Source of the DNA: Halovulum sp039180525 | GTDB taxonomy: Bacteria; Pseudomonadota; Alphaproteobacteria; Rhodobacterales; Rhodobacteraceae | DNA length: 64,000 nt | Direction: 5' to 3' | Assembly: GCA_039180525.1 (NCBI GenBank) | Contig: JBCDDF010000013.1 | Location: 1 to 64,000 of the forward strand | Shown: one piece after another, positions 1 through 9,864 of the stretch | Numbering within the stretch: the first letter of the stretch is position 1 | Layout: every line of letters begins with the position of its first letter | Notes under the pieces: model-generated | The model's database searches: none | Seen by the model: only the letters and a program-made list of their open reading frames with translations | What the model was told of the DNA's origin: nothing | Translations under genes and position numbers: made by a program

Positions 1-2
1 AC

Positions 3-125
3 CTCCGACGCATCGGCGCACGGTCCTTCACGGACACGATCGATGCACTCACAGAAATCTGCGACCTCTTCCCGCCGGAAGAATGCTGGAACTACTTCAA
101 GGCTGCTGGATATGTCTCAGGTTAA
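3..125 (+). CDS. IS630-family transposase, C-terminal fragment
   Basis: An open frame enters from the left edge and encodes about 40 residues before a TAA at 123-125. It reads LRRIGARSFTDTI... and ends ...PPEECWNYFKAAGYVSG. That ending resembles the C-terminus of IS630-type DDE transposases, which would cut and paste the element at TA sites. Only the tail is in the window, so intactness cannot be judged. The 3' terminal inverted repeat should lie shortly after the stop, but I could not identify it. The fragment abuts ribD, whose usual downstream riboflavin genes are missing here. The family call is from recalled similarity. Confidence 0.6.
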   Translation, partial: LRRIGARSFTDTIDALTEICDLFPPEECWNYFKAAGYVSG

Positions 126-181
126 AAGTCGGGTGCTTTAGGTTTTCGCTTAAACTATTGAATGTGGACAAAAATCCTTTT

Positions 182-200
182 TCAGACTGATTCAGTCTGA
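182..200. repeat. 19-bp near-perfect palindrome between IS tail and ribD stop
   Basis: TCAGACTGA, one central T, then TCAGTCTGA: both 9-bp arms match perfectly. It sits just past the ribD stop and about 60 bp after the transposase stop. It could be a structural 3' end for ribD, part of the IS end, or a protein-binding site. Neither strand has a convincing T-run after it, so I do not call it an intrinsic terminator. Confidence 0.5.
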
Positions 201-212
201 GACGGTTTTGGT

Positions 213-1325
213 CTAGCGGCCCGCGCCCGGGGCGTGTTGCGCGAGCTGTGCGCTGGCGCGCCAGACCGACATCAGATCGGCGCCGACACGCTGGTGGGCG
301 GCCAGGGCAAATTCCGGCGCATCGGCCAGCGCGGAAAGCGCAAGCGCGCCGATGCCGGGCCGGCCTTCGGCGCCGAGGATCTTTCCTGCGGTGAACAGGA
401 TCAACTCCTGCACCAGCCCCGCGCGGATCAGCCCCGCCGCCAGCGTGCCGCCGCCTTCGCATAGGACGGAGGTCAGCCCGCGCGTGCCCAGCATGTCGAA
501 CGCCGCTGGCAGATCCAGATGCGCGCGGGCGGGCACGGCGAGCGGCGTCACGCCGTGCGGCAGGTCCGGCGCGAGGTGTTGCGCGCCGTGCAGCAGCCAG
601 ACCGGCTGCGCGCCGGCGGTTCGCGCCAGGCGGCTGTGTGGGTCCAGGCGCGCACGCGTGTCGGCGATCACCCGCACCGGCTGCCGCTGCGGCGCCGGTG
701 CGTCGCGGACATCCAGCATGGGGTCATCGGCCTGCGCGGTGCCGCTGCCGATCATGACCGCGTCGTGAACGGCGCGCAGCCGGTGCACCTCTGCCCGCGC
801 CTCTGGTCCGGTGATCCATCGGCTTTCACCGGTGGCGGTGGCGATACGGCCATCGACCGACATGGCGAGTTTCAGCGTAACCCACGGCCGACCGGTGGTC
901 AGGCGATGGAAGTATGCGGCGTAAAACGCCTGTGCGGCATCGGCATCGCAGCCGGTTTCGACGGTCACGCCGGCGTCGCGCAGCATCGCATGGCCGCGGC
1001 CGGCGACACGCGGGTCGGGATCCTCCAGTGCTGTGATCACATGGGCCACCCCGGCCGTGGCCAGGGCCCTGGCACAGGGGCCGGTTTTGCCGTGATGGGC
1101 GCAGGGTTCCAGTGTGACGAAGGCGGTGGCGCCGTTCGCGGCCTCGCCCGCTGCGGTCAGGGCTTCCACCTCTGCGTGCGGGCGGCCGCCGGGCTGGGTC
1201 CACCCTTCACCGACGACCGTGCCGTCACGCACCAGCACGCAACCCACGGCGGGGTTGGGCCAGGTGTTGCCCAGGCCCCGGCGCGCCAGGTCCAGCGCGC
1301 GGGCCATCCACCGCCCGCGCTCCAC
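213..1325 (-). CDS. ribD: Riboflavin biosynthesis bifunctional deaminase/reductase RibD
   Basis: Cytosolic two-domain enzyme for steps 2 and 3 of riboflavin synthesis: it deaminates the pyrimidine made from GTP, then reduces the ribosyl side chain with NADPH. The 370-residue length is typical. The N-terminal deaminase has the zinc motif HAE at 50-52 and PCAHHGKTGPC at 74-84 (Cys75 and Cys84 as ligands). The reductase half starts near residue 147 (VTLKLAMSVDGRIA) and contains CEGGG. Only 3 bp separate its start from the nrdR stop, so the two are co-transcribed. Downstream there is a transposase tail instead of the expected ribE. Confidence 0.96.
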   Translation of the reverse strand: MERGRWMARALDLARRGLGNTWPNPAVGCVLVRDGTVVGEGWTQPGGRPHAEVEALTAAGEAANGATAFVTLEPCAHHGKTGPCARALATAGVAHVITALEDPDPRVAGRGHAMLRDAGVTVETGCDADAAQAFYAAYFHRLTTGRPWVTLKLAMSVDGRIATATGESRWITGPEARAEVHRLRAVHDAVMIGSGTAQADDPMLDVRDAPAPQRQPVRVIADTRARLDPHSRLARTAGAQPVWLLHGAQHLAPDLPHGVTPLAVPARAHLDLPAAFDMLGTRGLTSVLCEGGGTLAAGLIRAGLVQELILFTAGKILGAEGRPGIGALALSALADAPEFALAAHQRVGADLMSVWRASAQLAQHAPGAGR

Positions 1326-1328
1326 GGC

Positions 1329-1799
1329 TCAGCCTTTTTCTTCGGCCGGCGCGGGGCGCAGTTCGGAGACGAATTCCTCGAAGTCGTCTGCGGCCTGGAA
1401 GTTTTTGTAGACGCTGGCGAAACGGACATAGGCGACGGTATCGATCCGGGCGAGGGTTTCCATGACGATCTCGCCGATCTTGTCGGAGGGCACATCGGCA
1501 TCGCCCATGCTTTCCAGCCGGCGAACGATGCCCGAGATCATCTGGTCGATGCGCTCTGGATCCACCGGGCGCTTCTGCAGCGCGATGCGGATCGAGCGTT
1601 CCAGCTTGTCGCGGTCGAACGCCTCGCGTTTGCCGTTTTTCTTGATGACCACCAGGTCGCGCAATTGCACGCGCTCATAGGTGGTGAAACGACCGGCACA
1701 GGCGGGGCAGAACCGCCGGCGACGGATGGCGACATGGTCCTCGGCGGGGCGCGAATCCTTCACTTGGGTGTCGACATTTCCGCAGAAGGGGCAGCGCAT
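1329..1799 (-). CDS. nrdR: Transcriptional repressor NrdR
   Basis: Zinc-ribbon/ATP-cone repressor of ribonucleotide reductase genes. It senses nucleotide state through the ATP cone and binds NrdR boxes. The protein has 156 residues, the usual size. The zinc ribbon uses Cys3, Cys6, Cys31 and Cys34, followed by an arginine-rich RRRRF stretch. The ATP cone begins near VVIKKNGKREAFDRDKL (about 50-66). It is the first gene of an nrdR-ribD unit, an order common in Proteobacteria. I saw no NrdR box in its 136-bp upstream gap. Confidence 0.96.
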   Translation of the reverse strand: MRCPFCGNVDTQVKDSRPAEDHVAIRRRRFCPACAGRFTTYERVQLRDLVVIKKNGKREAFDRDKLERSIRIALQKRPVDPERIDQMISGIVRRLESMGDADVPSDKIGEIVMETLARIDTVAYVRFASVYKNFQAADDFEEFVSELRPAPAEEKG

Positions 1800-1935
1800 G
1801 GTGCGAACTCCGGTTACCGCACGCGAGATATCGCCCCCGGGGCAATAGCTGGTGCGTATGCCAGTCTGCCGGCCCAGCGATGGTGTGGCAAGTCCTCCAC
1901 GCCGCTTCGGCCGGACTGAGTCCGCTGCGCCACAG

Positions 1936-2343
1936 CTAGCCGGTCTGCGCGAGCAATACCTGGCGGCGATGCGGCGCGTCGCGGTGTTCGAACAGATAGA
2001 CGCCTTGCCACGTGCCCAGGCCGAGCCGGCCAGCGCGGATCGGGATCGAAAGCGAAACCGGCAGGACAGCGGCTTTGAGATGCGCGGGCATGTCGTCGGG
2101 CCCCTCGCTGCGATGGGTGATCCAGGACTGTGCGGGCGTATCCGCCGGCGGGATCAGCCGGCGGAAGAAGGCATCCAGATCCGCGCGCACGCTGGGGTCG
2201 GCGTTTTCCTGGATCAGAAGCGAGCACGAGGTGTGGCGCACGAAGACGGTCAGGACACCGGTGTCGCGGGTGACGCAGGCCGACACCTGTTCGGTGATCT
2301 CGTAAAACCCGGGGCCGCGTGTGTCGACGGTAAGGGTGGTCAT
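1936..2343 (-). CDS. YjbQ/UPF0047 family protein
   Basis: Small conserved protein of 135 residues (family usually about 130-140). It carries the family pattern RHTSCSLLIQENADPSVRADL (33-53 region), WITHRSEGPDDMPAHLKA and LGTWQGVYLFEHRDAPHRR. The histidines in these blocks probably bind metal. Members have been reported to have weak thiamine-phosphate synthase activity, but the physiological role is uncertain. Its ATG overlaps the TGA of the upstream small gene by 4 bp, so translation is probably coupled. Confidence 0.85.
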   Translation of the reverse strand: MTTLTVDTRGPGFYEITEQVSACVTRDTGVLTVFVRHTSCSLLIQENADPSVRADLDAFFRRLIPPADTPAQSWITHRSEGPDDMPAHLKAAVLPVSLSIPIRAGRLGLGTWQGVYLFEHRDAPHRRQVLLAQTG

Positions 2344-2618
2344 TCGCGGGTGCAGGTGCCGTGCAGAGCGCGGCCATTCGCGGTGTTCTGGACGGTGGCG
2401 GGCAAATCGTCTGTCAAAGTGACGGTCAGGGCCTGCGGGGTGGAGATATGGCAGATCCGGCGCGCGCCGGCGTTTTGCGTGGCGCCGGCATGGACGCCAT
2501 AGCGGCAGGTGTCGCCGTCAAAGCGGATCTCGGTGGCGGTCGGCGCATTGCCCATCGGGCAAATAAAGGTTTCGAGTTCTGTCGGGCCGAAGGCGAAGGC
2601 GATAAGAACAAGGCGCAT
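2340..2618 (-). CDS. Small conserved-looking hypothetical protein
   Basis: I do not recognise this 92-residue product. It has a short hydrophobic start (MRLVLIAFAF), two Cys in the first half (ICPMG, DTCRYG) and two more later (RRICHIS, LHGTC), suggesting disulfides or metal binding. I chose the internal ATG at 2618; an upstream ATG at 2660 would add 14 residues. Its stop overlaps the yjbQ start (ATGA), the main argument that it is real. The hydrophobic start is too short for a confident signal peptide. Confidence 0.45.
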   Translation of the reverse strand: MRLVLIAFAFGPTELETFICPMGNAPTATEIRFDGDTCRYGVHAGATQNAGARRICHISTPQALTVTLTDDLPATVQNTANGRALHGTCTRE

Positions 2619-2766
2619 GCTGCGTTCCGGCTGAAGGGATGCCGGGCAACATGGGTGCAATCGGGGTGGAGTCCAGCGCGCGCTGGTGATGCGGCCCCGA
2701 GTTCGGGGCTGCGCCCCTCACCGGCCCGCCCACCAGCCTGCGCGCATGTCTTGGCCTTAGACCGGC

Positions 2767-3048
2767 TTAGTACTGTTGGTCGAACAGGCTTTCGCCGATC
2801 TGGTCGATCAATTGTCGCGCTTTCGCCGAGGCGGCGGAGGCGGCTGCCTCATGGCTGTCGAGCGTGTCGGCGCGGATCAGGTGGTGCGACTTGGTCTCTC
2901 CGCCCACATCCTTCTCGATCCGCGCGGCAAGCCGATACTTGCCACCTTCGGCAATCGGTTCGGGGGTGATCCGGAAGCCTTCATAGGTTTCCGGTTCCGA
3001 TTTGGGCGTGGATTTGGCGCCGCCGAATAGGCGAGAGAGGATCGACAT
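2767..3048 (-). CDS. HlyU family protein
   Basis: 93-residue protein beginning MSILSRLFGG, with the middle block YEGFRITPEPIAEGGKYRLA and a C-terminal helix (RQLIDQIGESLFDQQY). This matches the short HlyU-type family. Homologues are annotated as transcriptional activators of hemolysin genes, but no helix-turn-helix is obvious, so the regulatory role is unproven. It starts 3 bp after the rpoD stop and so probably lies on the rpoD transcript. Confidence 0.8.
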   Translation of the reverse strand: MSILSRLFGGAKSTPKSEPETYEGFRITPEPIAEGGKYRLAARIEKDVGGETKSHHLIRADTLDSHEAAASAASAKARQLIDQIGESLFDQQY

Positions 3049-3051
3049 GCG

Positions 3052-5061
<2,010 letters not shown>

Positions 5062-5300
5062 TCGGGGCTCCTGCTGTGCCTTGCGGTCCGGCGGGGCCGG
5101 ACGCGGCGGTTCAGACGGGCGGTTGGCGGGCTGATGCCCTCGTGGTGTCACTGTTCCGCCGCTCGGTCTGCCGCTGTTCCTACGGTGCGCTCGGTCGACA
5201 CATCCCTATCGAGTATCCCTTAGGTGCCACGCGCGGGTCTCATTTTTCCGCATGCGCGTGGTCCGGGGTGGGGTGGGCCGGATCGTGAAAGTCTTGAACA

Positions 5301-5326
5301 CGAATCACTGATTCGCAACGTGATTC
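5301..5326. promoter_or_regulatory. Cluster of three GANTC sites in the dnaG-rpoD gap
   Basis: Just past the dnaG stop, GAATC, GATTC and GATTC occur within 26 bp. The first two form a perfect 15-bp palindrome around one central C (CGAATCA-C-TGATTCG, 5301-5315). GANTC is the CcrM methylation site in Alphaproteobacteria. The remaining gap to rpoD (5062-5300) should hold the rpoD promoter, but I could not place -35/-10 boxes confidently. Confidence 0.35.
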
Positions 5327-7278
5327 TATTTCTTCTTCCTTACCCAGATCTCTTCATCCAGCATCGCTTGCAATTCTGCCGCATCCGCCGCGCGTTCCGC
5401 CTCCACATCGCGCCCTGGCGCGGTTTGACCGCGATCGGCCTCGAACCGCACCGCCGCCGCCTGGCCGACGCGCCAGGTCAGGCCTTCGTCGGCGAAACCC
5501 GCGATTTCGGTCTCCGCTTCGGCCAGTTCCGCTTGGTGGCCGAACAGCGCGCGGTGTTTCTCGATCTCCTCCGATATCGCGAGCCGCGCCATATCCGGTG
5601 TCGCATCCGCCGCCAGATGCGGGTTGGCGTGCACCTGCCGCACCGATCCGATCACGTTTTCCAGGTCGCAGCCGCACGTCTTCTCTACCTTTGTGCGCAA
5701 CCGCGCTGATTTGTCAGGACTGTCACCTAGGAGGCCCGCGAGCGCCTGCAAGAGGACTTGGCGCATTCGATCCAAATCGCCGCAGCGAAAGCGCATGTCG
5801 TCCAGCGCCGTCTCCATCTCCTCGGCAATGTCGGGATGGTTCAGACAGCCCCAGAGGATGGCGGTCTCGCGCACCCGTGCCCCGGCGAGCGGGTCCGCAT
5901 CCCGCGCCAGAAGCGACCTTTTCGCCGCGTCGCTCGCAAGGCTCGGCGGCGCCGTCCGCGTACCCCGCCCGAAACCCTGCGCTGGCCCCGAGGCAGGCCG
6001 AAACAGCGTCCGCCTGAACTCCCGGATGGCGTCGCGATAGTGGCTTCTGACGATCGGGTCGCGGATCCGGGCCAGCGCGTCGCGCAGGGTCGCATCCAGT
6101 GCCGCGCGCCGTTCGGGACTGTCGAAGGACTTGCCCTCCGTCTCCCGCCGCCAAAGCAACGCCACCATCGGTTGCGCGGCCTCCAAAAGGGCCTGCATCG
6201 CCGGCGCACCGCCGCTGCGGATGACATCGTCGGGGTCCTGACCGTCTGGCAGCAGGCAGATCCGCAGCCCCTTGCCGGCCTCCAACAGGGGCAGCGCCAG
6301 GTCGATCACCCGCATCGCCGCGCGCAGGCCGGCTGTGTCGCCGTCCAGTGCCAGTACCGGCTCATCGGCCATGCGCCAGGCCATACGCAACTGGTCCTCG
6401 GTGACCGCGGTGCCCAAGGGGGCCACGCTATGCGCGAACCCGGCTTCGGCCAGCGCGATCACGTCCATGTATCCTTCGGCCAAGATCAGCGCGCCGGCCT
6501 TTCCGGCCGCCTCGCGCGCGGGGCCATGATGATAAAGCGCGCGGCCCTTGTCGAACAACTCGGTCTCGGGCGAATTCAGATACTTCGCGCGTGCATTGGG
6601 ATCCAGCGACCGCCCGCCAAAGCCTATGGCGCGGTCGCGGGCATCGCGAATGGGGAACATGATGCGGCCGCGAAACCGGTCATAGGCCGGGCCGCCATCA
6701 TCGGGTTTCTTGGCGATGCCGGCGGCGACGATATCGGCCTCCGGCACGCTCTTGGCCAGCAGCGCCTCGGTCATGGCGCGGCGGGCATTGGGTACCCAGC
6801 CCAGTTCGAACCGGGCGCGCGCGGCCTCGTCCAGCCCGCGCCGGTCAAGGTAGGCGCGCGCCTCCGCGCCCGTCTGCGCCGAAAGCTGCAGGCGGCAGAA
6901 CTGCACCGCCATCTCCATGACCTCGGCCAGACCCGCGCGCGCCGCCGCCTTCGCCGCGGCCCTTGGGTCGCGGGCGGGCATTGCCATGCCGGCCTCGCGC
7001 GCCAGCACCTCGACCGCCTCCATGAAACCCATGTTCTCGGTCTCGCGCAGAAAGGTCACCGCATCGCCCTTCGCGTGGCAGCCGAAACAGTAGTAAAATC
7101 CTTTGCGATCATCGATATGGAAGGAGGCGGTCTTTTCCTGGTGGAACGGGCAGGGCGCCCAGTAATCGCCCTTGCCCGGCGTGCTTTTGCGGCTGTCCCA
7201 GGTGACCTTGCGGCCCGCCACCTGGGCGATCGAGACGCGGCTGCGCAGTTCGTCAAGGAATCCATTCGGAAGGGCCAT
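5326..7278 (-). CDS. dnaG: DNA primase DnaG
   Basis: Makes RNA primers at the replication fork. The protein has 650 residues. The N-terminal CHC2-type zinc finger is visible as CPFHQEKTASFHI... then YYCFGCHAKGD (residues about 43-70). The TOPRIM catalytic core contains LILAEGYMDVIAL and the acidic LALDGDTAG. The alanine-rich C-terminal region fits the helicase-binding domain. It lies upstream of rpoD on the same strand, separated by 264 bp with no gene, so rpoD may have its own promoter. Confidence 0.97.
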   Translation of the reverse strand: MALPNGFLDELRSRVSIAQVAGRKVTWDSRKSTPGKGDYWAPCPFHQEKTASFHIDDRKGFYYCFGCHAKGDAVTFLRETENMGFMEAVEVLAREAGMAMPARDPRAAAKAAARAGLAEVMEMAVQFCRLQLSAQTGAEARAYLDRRGLDEAARARFELGWVPNARRAMTEALLAKSVPEADIVAAGIAKKPDDGGPAYDRFRGRIMFPIRDARDRAIGFGGRSLDPNARAKYLNSPETELFDKGRALYHHGPAREAAGKAGALILAEGYMDVIALAEAGFAHSVAPLGTAVTEDQLRMAWRMADEPVLALDGDTAGLRAAMRVIDLALPLLEAGKGLRICLLPDGQDPDDVIRSGGAPAMQALLEAAQPMVALLWRRETEGKSFDSPERRAALDATLRDALARIRDPIVRSHYRDAIREFRRTLFRPASGPAQGFGRGTRTAPPSLASDAAKRSLLARDADPLAGARVRETAILWGCLNHPDIAEEMETALDDMRFRCGDLDRMRQVLLQALAGLLGDSPDKSARLRTKVEKTCGCDLENVIGSVRQVHANPHLAADATPDMARLAISEEIEKHRALFGHQAELAEAETEIAGFADEGLTWRVGQAAAVRFEADRGQTAPGRDVEAERAADAAELQAMLDEEIWVRKKK

Positions 7279-7340
7279 GGGCTAGTATCCGCCGCCACTC
7301 ACCCCGAAAGCAAGAGCGGGACCCTTTCCGCACCGCCCCC

Positions 7341-7363
7341 GCTTCTTTGTTCCCCAAATACTC
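7341..7363 (+). repeat. CTTCTTTGTTCC-type intergenic motif, copy 1
   Basis: GCTTCTTTGTTCC followed by CCAAATACTC lies in the 101-bp gap between dnaG and the small membrane gene. Near-identical copies occur at 9756-9780 and, inverted, at 17984-18007. This copy is the most diverged: it has CCCAAATACTCAC where the others have AAAATACTCCC. All copies lie next to gene 3' ends. Confidence 0.6.
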
Positions 7364-7379
7364 ACATGCGACGCCCGCC

Positions 7380-7697
7380 TCAGGGCCGTACCCGCACGCT
7401 TTGATGGATCTCGCTGGCCCCGGGCCGCAGCAGATGCACCACCTGTCCCTCTTCATCCTGTGCGATCAACACGACCCAGCCCGACCCCTGGGCATAGCCG
7501 GTCAGCACCTGGCCCGGCGGCAGCGGGATCTCGGCGGGCAGCGTGGGCGCGCTGGGAAAGCCCAGGCGCCAGACCAGAAGCCCGGTGATGGTGATCATGC
7601 CCAGGATCAACGTCGCGGTCAGCAGCGTCACCAGTCGCCGCAACGCCCGGATCTGGGGTGGTTCGATGTCCGGCGGCGGGGGTAGAGTGTCGGGCAT
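7380..7697 (-). CDS. Small single-pass membrane protein (DUF6476-like)
   Basis: 105-residue protein with a proline-rich start (MPDTLPPPPDIEPPQ), one transmembrane helix at about 22-45 (LVTLLTATLILGMITITGLLVW) and a soluble C-terminal domain (GWVVLIAQDEEGQVVHLLRPG) that is probably periplasmic. It resembles an uncharacterised Rhodobacteraceae family that I recall as DUF6476; no function is known. It is divergent from rluD and the two start codons interlock in one CATG. No clear ribosome-binding site is visible upstream. Confidence 0.7.
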   Translation of the reverse strand: MPDTLPPPPDIEPPQIRALRRLVTLLTATLILGMITITGLLVWRLGFPSAPTLPAEIPLPPGQVLTGYAQGSGWVVLIAQDEEGQVVHLLRPGASEIHQSVRVRP

Positions 7698-8712
7698 GAA
7701 AGAAGAACAGACGTTCCGGCTGACAGTGCCCGAGGGGGCGGCGCGCAGACTTGATAGGGCATTGACCGACGCCGCGCCAGAGGCGCTGGCGCTCAGCCGC
7801 GGGCGGATCCAGGCGCTGATCGGCCAAGGCGCGGTGTTGCTGCAGGGCCGGCCGATGACCGATGCCAGCGGTGCCGCCGTGCCGGGGGTCTATGAATTGC
7901 GCCTGCCGCCGCCGGCCCCGGCCGATGTCTTGGCGGAGCCGATCCCGCTGAACATCGTCTTCGAGGACGCCGACCTGATCGTGATCGACAAAGCCGCAGG
8001 CATGGTGGTGCATCCGGCGCCGGGTGCCGCCAGCGGCACGCTGGTCAACGCGCTGTTGGCGCATTGCGGGGGGGCGCTGTCGGGCATCGGCGGCGTCGAG
8101 CGGCCCGGCATCGTGCACCGCATCGACAAGGACACCTCCGGTCTGCTGGTGGTCGCGAAATCGGATCGCGCACATACCGGCCTGGCCGCGCAGTTCGCGG
8201 CGCACAGTATCGAGCGGATCTATGCCGCGCTCTGCCGGGGCCTGCCCCGGCGCGCCGACCCAAGGCTGACCGGGCTGCGCGGCGTGACTTTCGCCGCCGA
8301 TGGCGCGTTGACCATCGATGCGCCGCTTGGCCGCCACAAAACCGACCGCAAGAAGATGGCCGTGCGCTGGCAAGGCGGGCGGCGCGCGGTCACGCATCTG
8401 GCCGTGGCCGCCGACTACGGCCGCGCCGCGCGCCTGAATTGCCGGCTTGAGACCGGGCGCACCCATCAAATTCGCGTGCATGCCGCCTATGCTGGGCACC
8501 CGCTCTTGGGCGATCCGGTCTATGGCGGTGGCGCCCGCCTCGATGGTGCCGCCGGACAGGCGATCGCGGCGCTTGGTGGCCAGGCCCTGCATGCGCAGGT
8601 TCTGGGTTTCCTCCACCCCATCTCCGGCGCGCATTTGCGCTTCGAGGCACCGCCGCCGCCGGCGTTTTCGGCGCTCGACACCGCACTGGCGGAGATCTTG
8701 ACCGAGATGTAA
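7696..8712 (+). CDS. rluD: RluA/RluD-family pseudouridine synthase
   Basis: Converts uridines of 23S rRNA (RluD: helix 69) to pseudouridine. 338 residues from the ATG at 7696. An N-terminal S4-like domain (RRLDRALTDAAPEALALSRGRIQALI) precedes the catalytic domain. The catalytic motif is HRIDKDTSGLLVVAK, with Asp as nucleophile, and ETGRTHQIRVH follows. Substrate specificity is assigned by family and position only. An in-frame ATG at 7666 is an alternative start. The 3' end contains the predicted rpoH promoter. Confidence 0.9.
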   Translation: MKEEQTFRLTVPEGAARRLDRALTDAAPEALALSRGRIQALIGQGAVLLQGRPMTDASGAAVPGVYELRLPPPAPADVLAEPIPLNIVFEDADLIVIDKAAGMVVHPAPGAASGTLVNALLAHCGGALSGIGGVERPGIVHRIDKDTSGLLVVAKSDRAHTGLAAQFAAHSIERIYAALCRGLPRRADPRLTGLRGVTFAADGALTIDAPLGRHKTDRKKMAVRWQGGRRAVTHLAVAADYGRAARLNCRLETGRTHQIRVHAAYAGHPLLGDPVYGGGARLDGAAGQAIAALGGQALHAQVLGFLHPISGAHLRFEAPPPPAFSALDTALAEILTEM

Positions 8713-8726
8713 AGGCTTCTTACATA
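8698..8726 (+). promoter_or_regulatory. Predicted sigma-70 promoter of rpoH
   Basis: TTGACC at 8698-8703, a 17-bp spacer, and TACATA at 8721-8726: a near-consensus housekeeping promoter. Transcription would start near 8733, about 20 nt before the rpoH ATG. The -35 box lies inside the last codons of rluD, so rpoH can be expressed independently of rluD. Confidence 0.6.
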
Positions 8727-8753
8727 ACCGATCCGACACGAGGATCTGACATC

Positions 8754-9644
8754 ATGAGCTATTCCAACCTGCCCGCCCCGTCCCCGGAACAAGGCCTGTC
8801 GCGATACATGCAGGAGATCCGCAAGTTTCCCATGTTGGATCCCGACCGCGAATACATGCTGGCCAAGGCCTGGGCGGACCATGAGGATACCGGCGCTGCA
8901 CACGAATTGGTGACCTCGCATCTGCGGCTCGCGGCAAAAATCGCCATGGGATATCGCGGTTACGGCCTGCCCACGGCCGAGGTGGTGTCGGAGGCCAATG
9001 TCGGCCTGATGCAGGCGGTCAAACGTTTCGACCCGGAAAAGGGCTTCCGGCTTGCGACCTATGCGATGTGGTGGATCCGTGCCTCCATCCAGGAATACAT
9101 CCTGCGGTCTTGGAGCCTGGTGAAGATGGGCACGACGGCGGCGCAGAAAAAGCTGTTCTTCAATCTGCGCAAGGCCAAGAACAAGATCGGTGCGCTGGAA
9201 GAGGGTGATCTGCGACCTGAAAACGTCAAACGCATCGCCAACGATCTGAACGTCACCGAGGAAGAGGTGGTCAGCATGAACCGCCGCCTGTCCGGTGGCG
9301 ATGCATCGCTGAACGCGCAGATCAAAACAGATGGCGAAGGCGCCGCGGAATGGCAGGACTGGCTGGAGGACGAGGATGCCGACCAGGCAACCGCCTACGC
9401 CGAACAGGACGAATTGGACACGCGCCGCGCGTTGTTGGAACAGGCGATGGAAGGCCTGAACGACCGTGAGCGCCATGTGCTGACCGAGCGTCGGCTGAAG
9501 GACGAGCCAAAGACGCTCGAAGAACTCAGTCAGGTCTACGACGTCAGCCGCGAACGCATCCGTCAGATCGAGGTCCGCGCCTTCGAAAAACTGCAAAAGG
9601 CGATGCGAACCCTCGCCCTGGAACAGGGCATAAGCACCAGTTGA
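8754..9644 (+). CDS. rpoH: Heat-shock sigma factor RpoH (sigma-32)
   Basis: Alternative sigma factor for heat-shock and stress promoters. 296 residues, typical length. Region 2 contains HLRLAAKIAMGYRGYGLP and FRLATYAMWWIRASIQEYILRSW (98-120). The diagnostic RpoH box QKKLFFNLRKAK starts at residue 131. Region 4 has YDVSRERIRQIEVRAFEKLQKAM near the C-terminus. Some Rhodobacteraceae encode two RpoH paralogues, and which one this is cannot be told from the window. Confidence 0.96.
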   Translation: MSYSNLPAPSPEQGLSRYMQEIRKFPMLDPDREYMLAKAWADHEDTGAAHELVTSHLRLAAKIAMGYRGYGLPTAEVVSEANVGLMQAVKRFDPEKGFRLATYAMWWIRASIQEYILRSWSLVKMGTTAAQKKLFFNLRKAKNKIGALEEGDLRPENVKRIANDLNVTEEEVVSMNRRLSGGDASLNAQIKTDGEGAAEWQDWLEDEDADQATAYAEQDELDTRRALLEQAMEGLNDRERHVLTERRLKDEPKTLEELSQVYDVSRERIRQIEVRAFEKLQKAMRTLALEQGISTS

Positions 9645-9755
9645 CCCAATAGAGGCCCGTTCCAGGCCAAGAATATACCCCCGTCTTCGGCTCACGCCCG
9701 AAACGGGGCCCGCCGCCGCGTGTTGCCCGCGCGCCGGCCCATAACCGGTCCCGCT

Positions 9756-9780
9756 GCTTCTTTGTTCCGAAAATACTCCC
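9756..9780 (+). repeat. CTTCTTTGTTCC-type intergenic motif, copy 2
   Basis: GCTTCTTTGTTCC then GAAAATACTCCC, followed at once by GGGGG. It lies between the convergent rpoH and pepF genes. Read on the minus strand it runs downstream of the pepF stop as GGGAGTATTTT...AACAAAGAAGC, the same arrangement relative to a gene as copy 3 after the oxoprolinase. Confidence 0.65.
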
Positions 9781-9785
9781 GGGGG

Positions 9786-9864
9786 TGCGGGGGCTGGCCC
9801 CCGCGAGATGTGACGTGCGGGGGCTGGCCCCCGCGGGAAGCGACATGCGGGGCCTGGCCCGTGC
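9786..9864. repeat. Three 30-bp tandem hairpin repeats
   Basis: Units begin at 9786, 9816 and 9846, exactly 30 bp apart. Each carries TGCGGGGGCTGGCCCCCGC, whose arms GCGGGGGC and GCCCCCGC can form a GC stem. The third unit is degenerate (TGCGGGGCCTGGCCC) and runs into the pepF stop. They sit between convergent rpoH and pepF, so they may act as a bidirectional transcript end, or they are a slippage-expanded array. Confidence 0.7.

Noticed and set aside
97..462. Minus-strand ORF across the IS tail and the ribD 3' end.
   Set aside because: The product is Arg/His-rich and overlaps the ribD frame; no ribosome-binding site or homology is evident.
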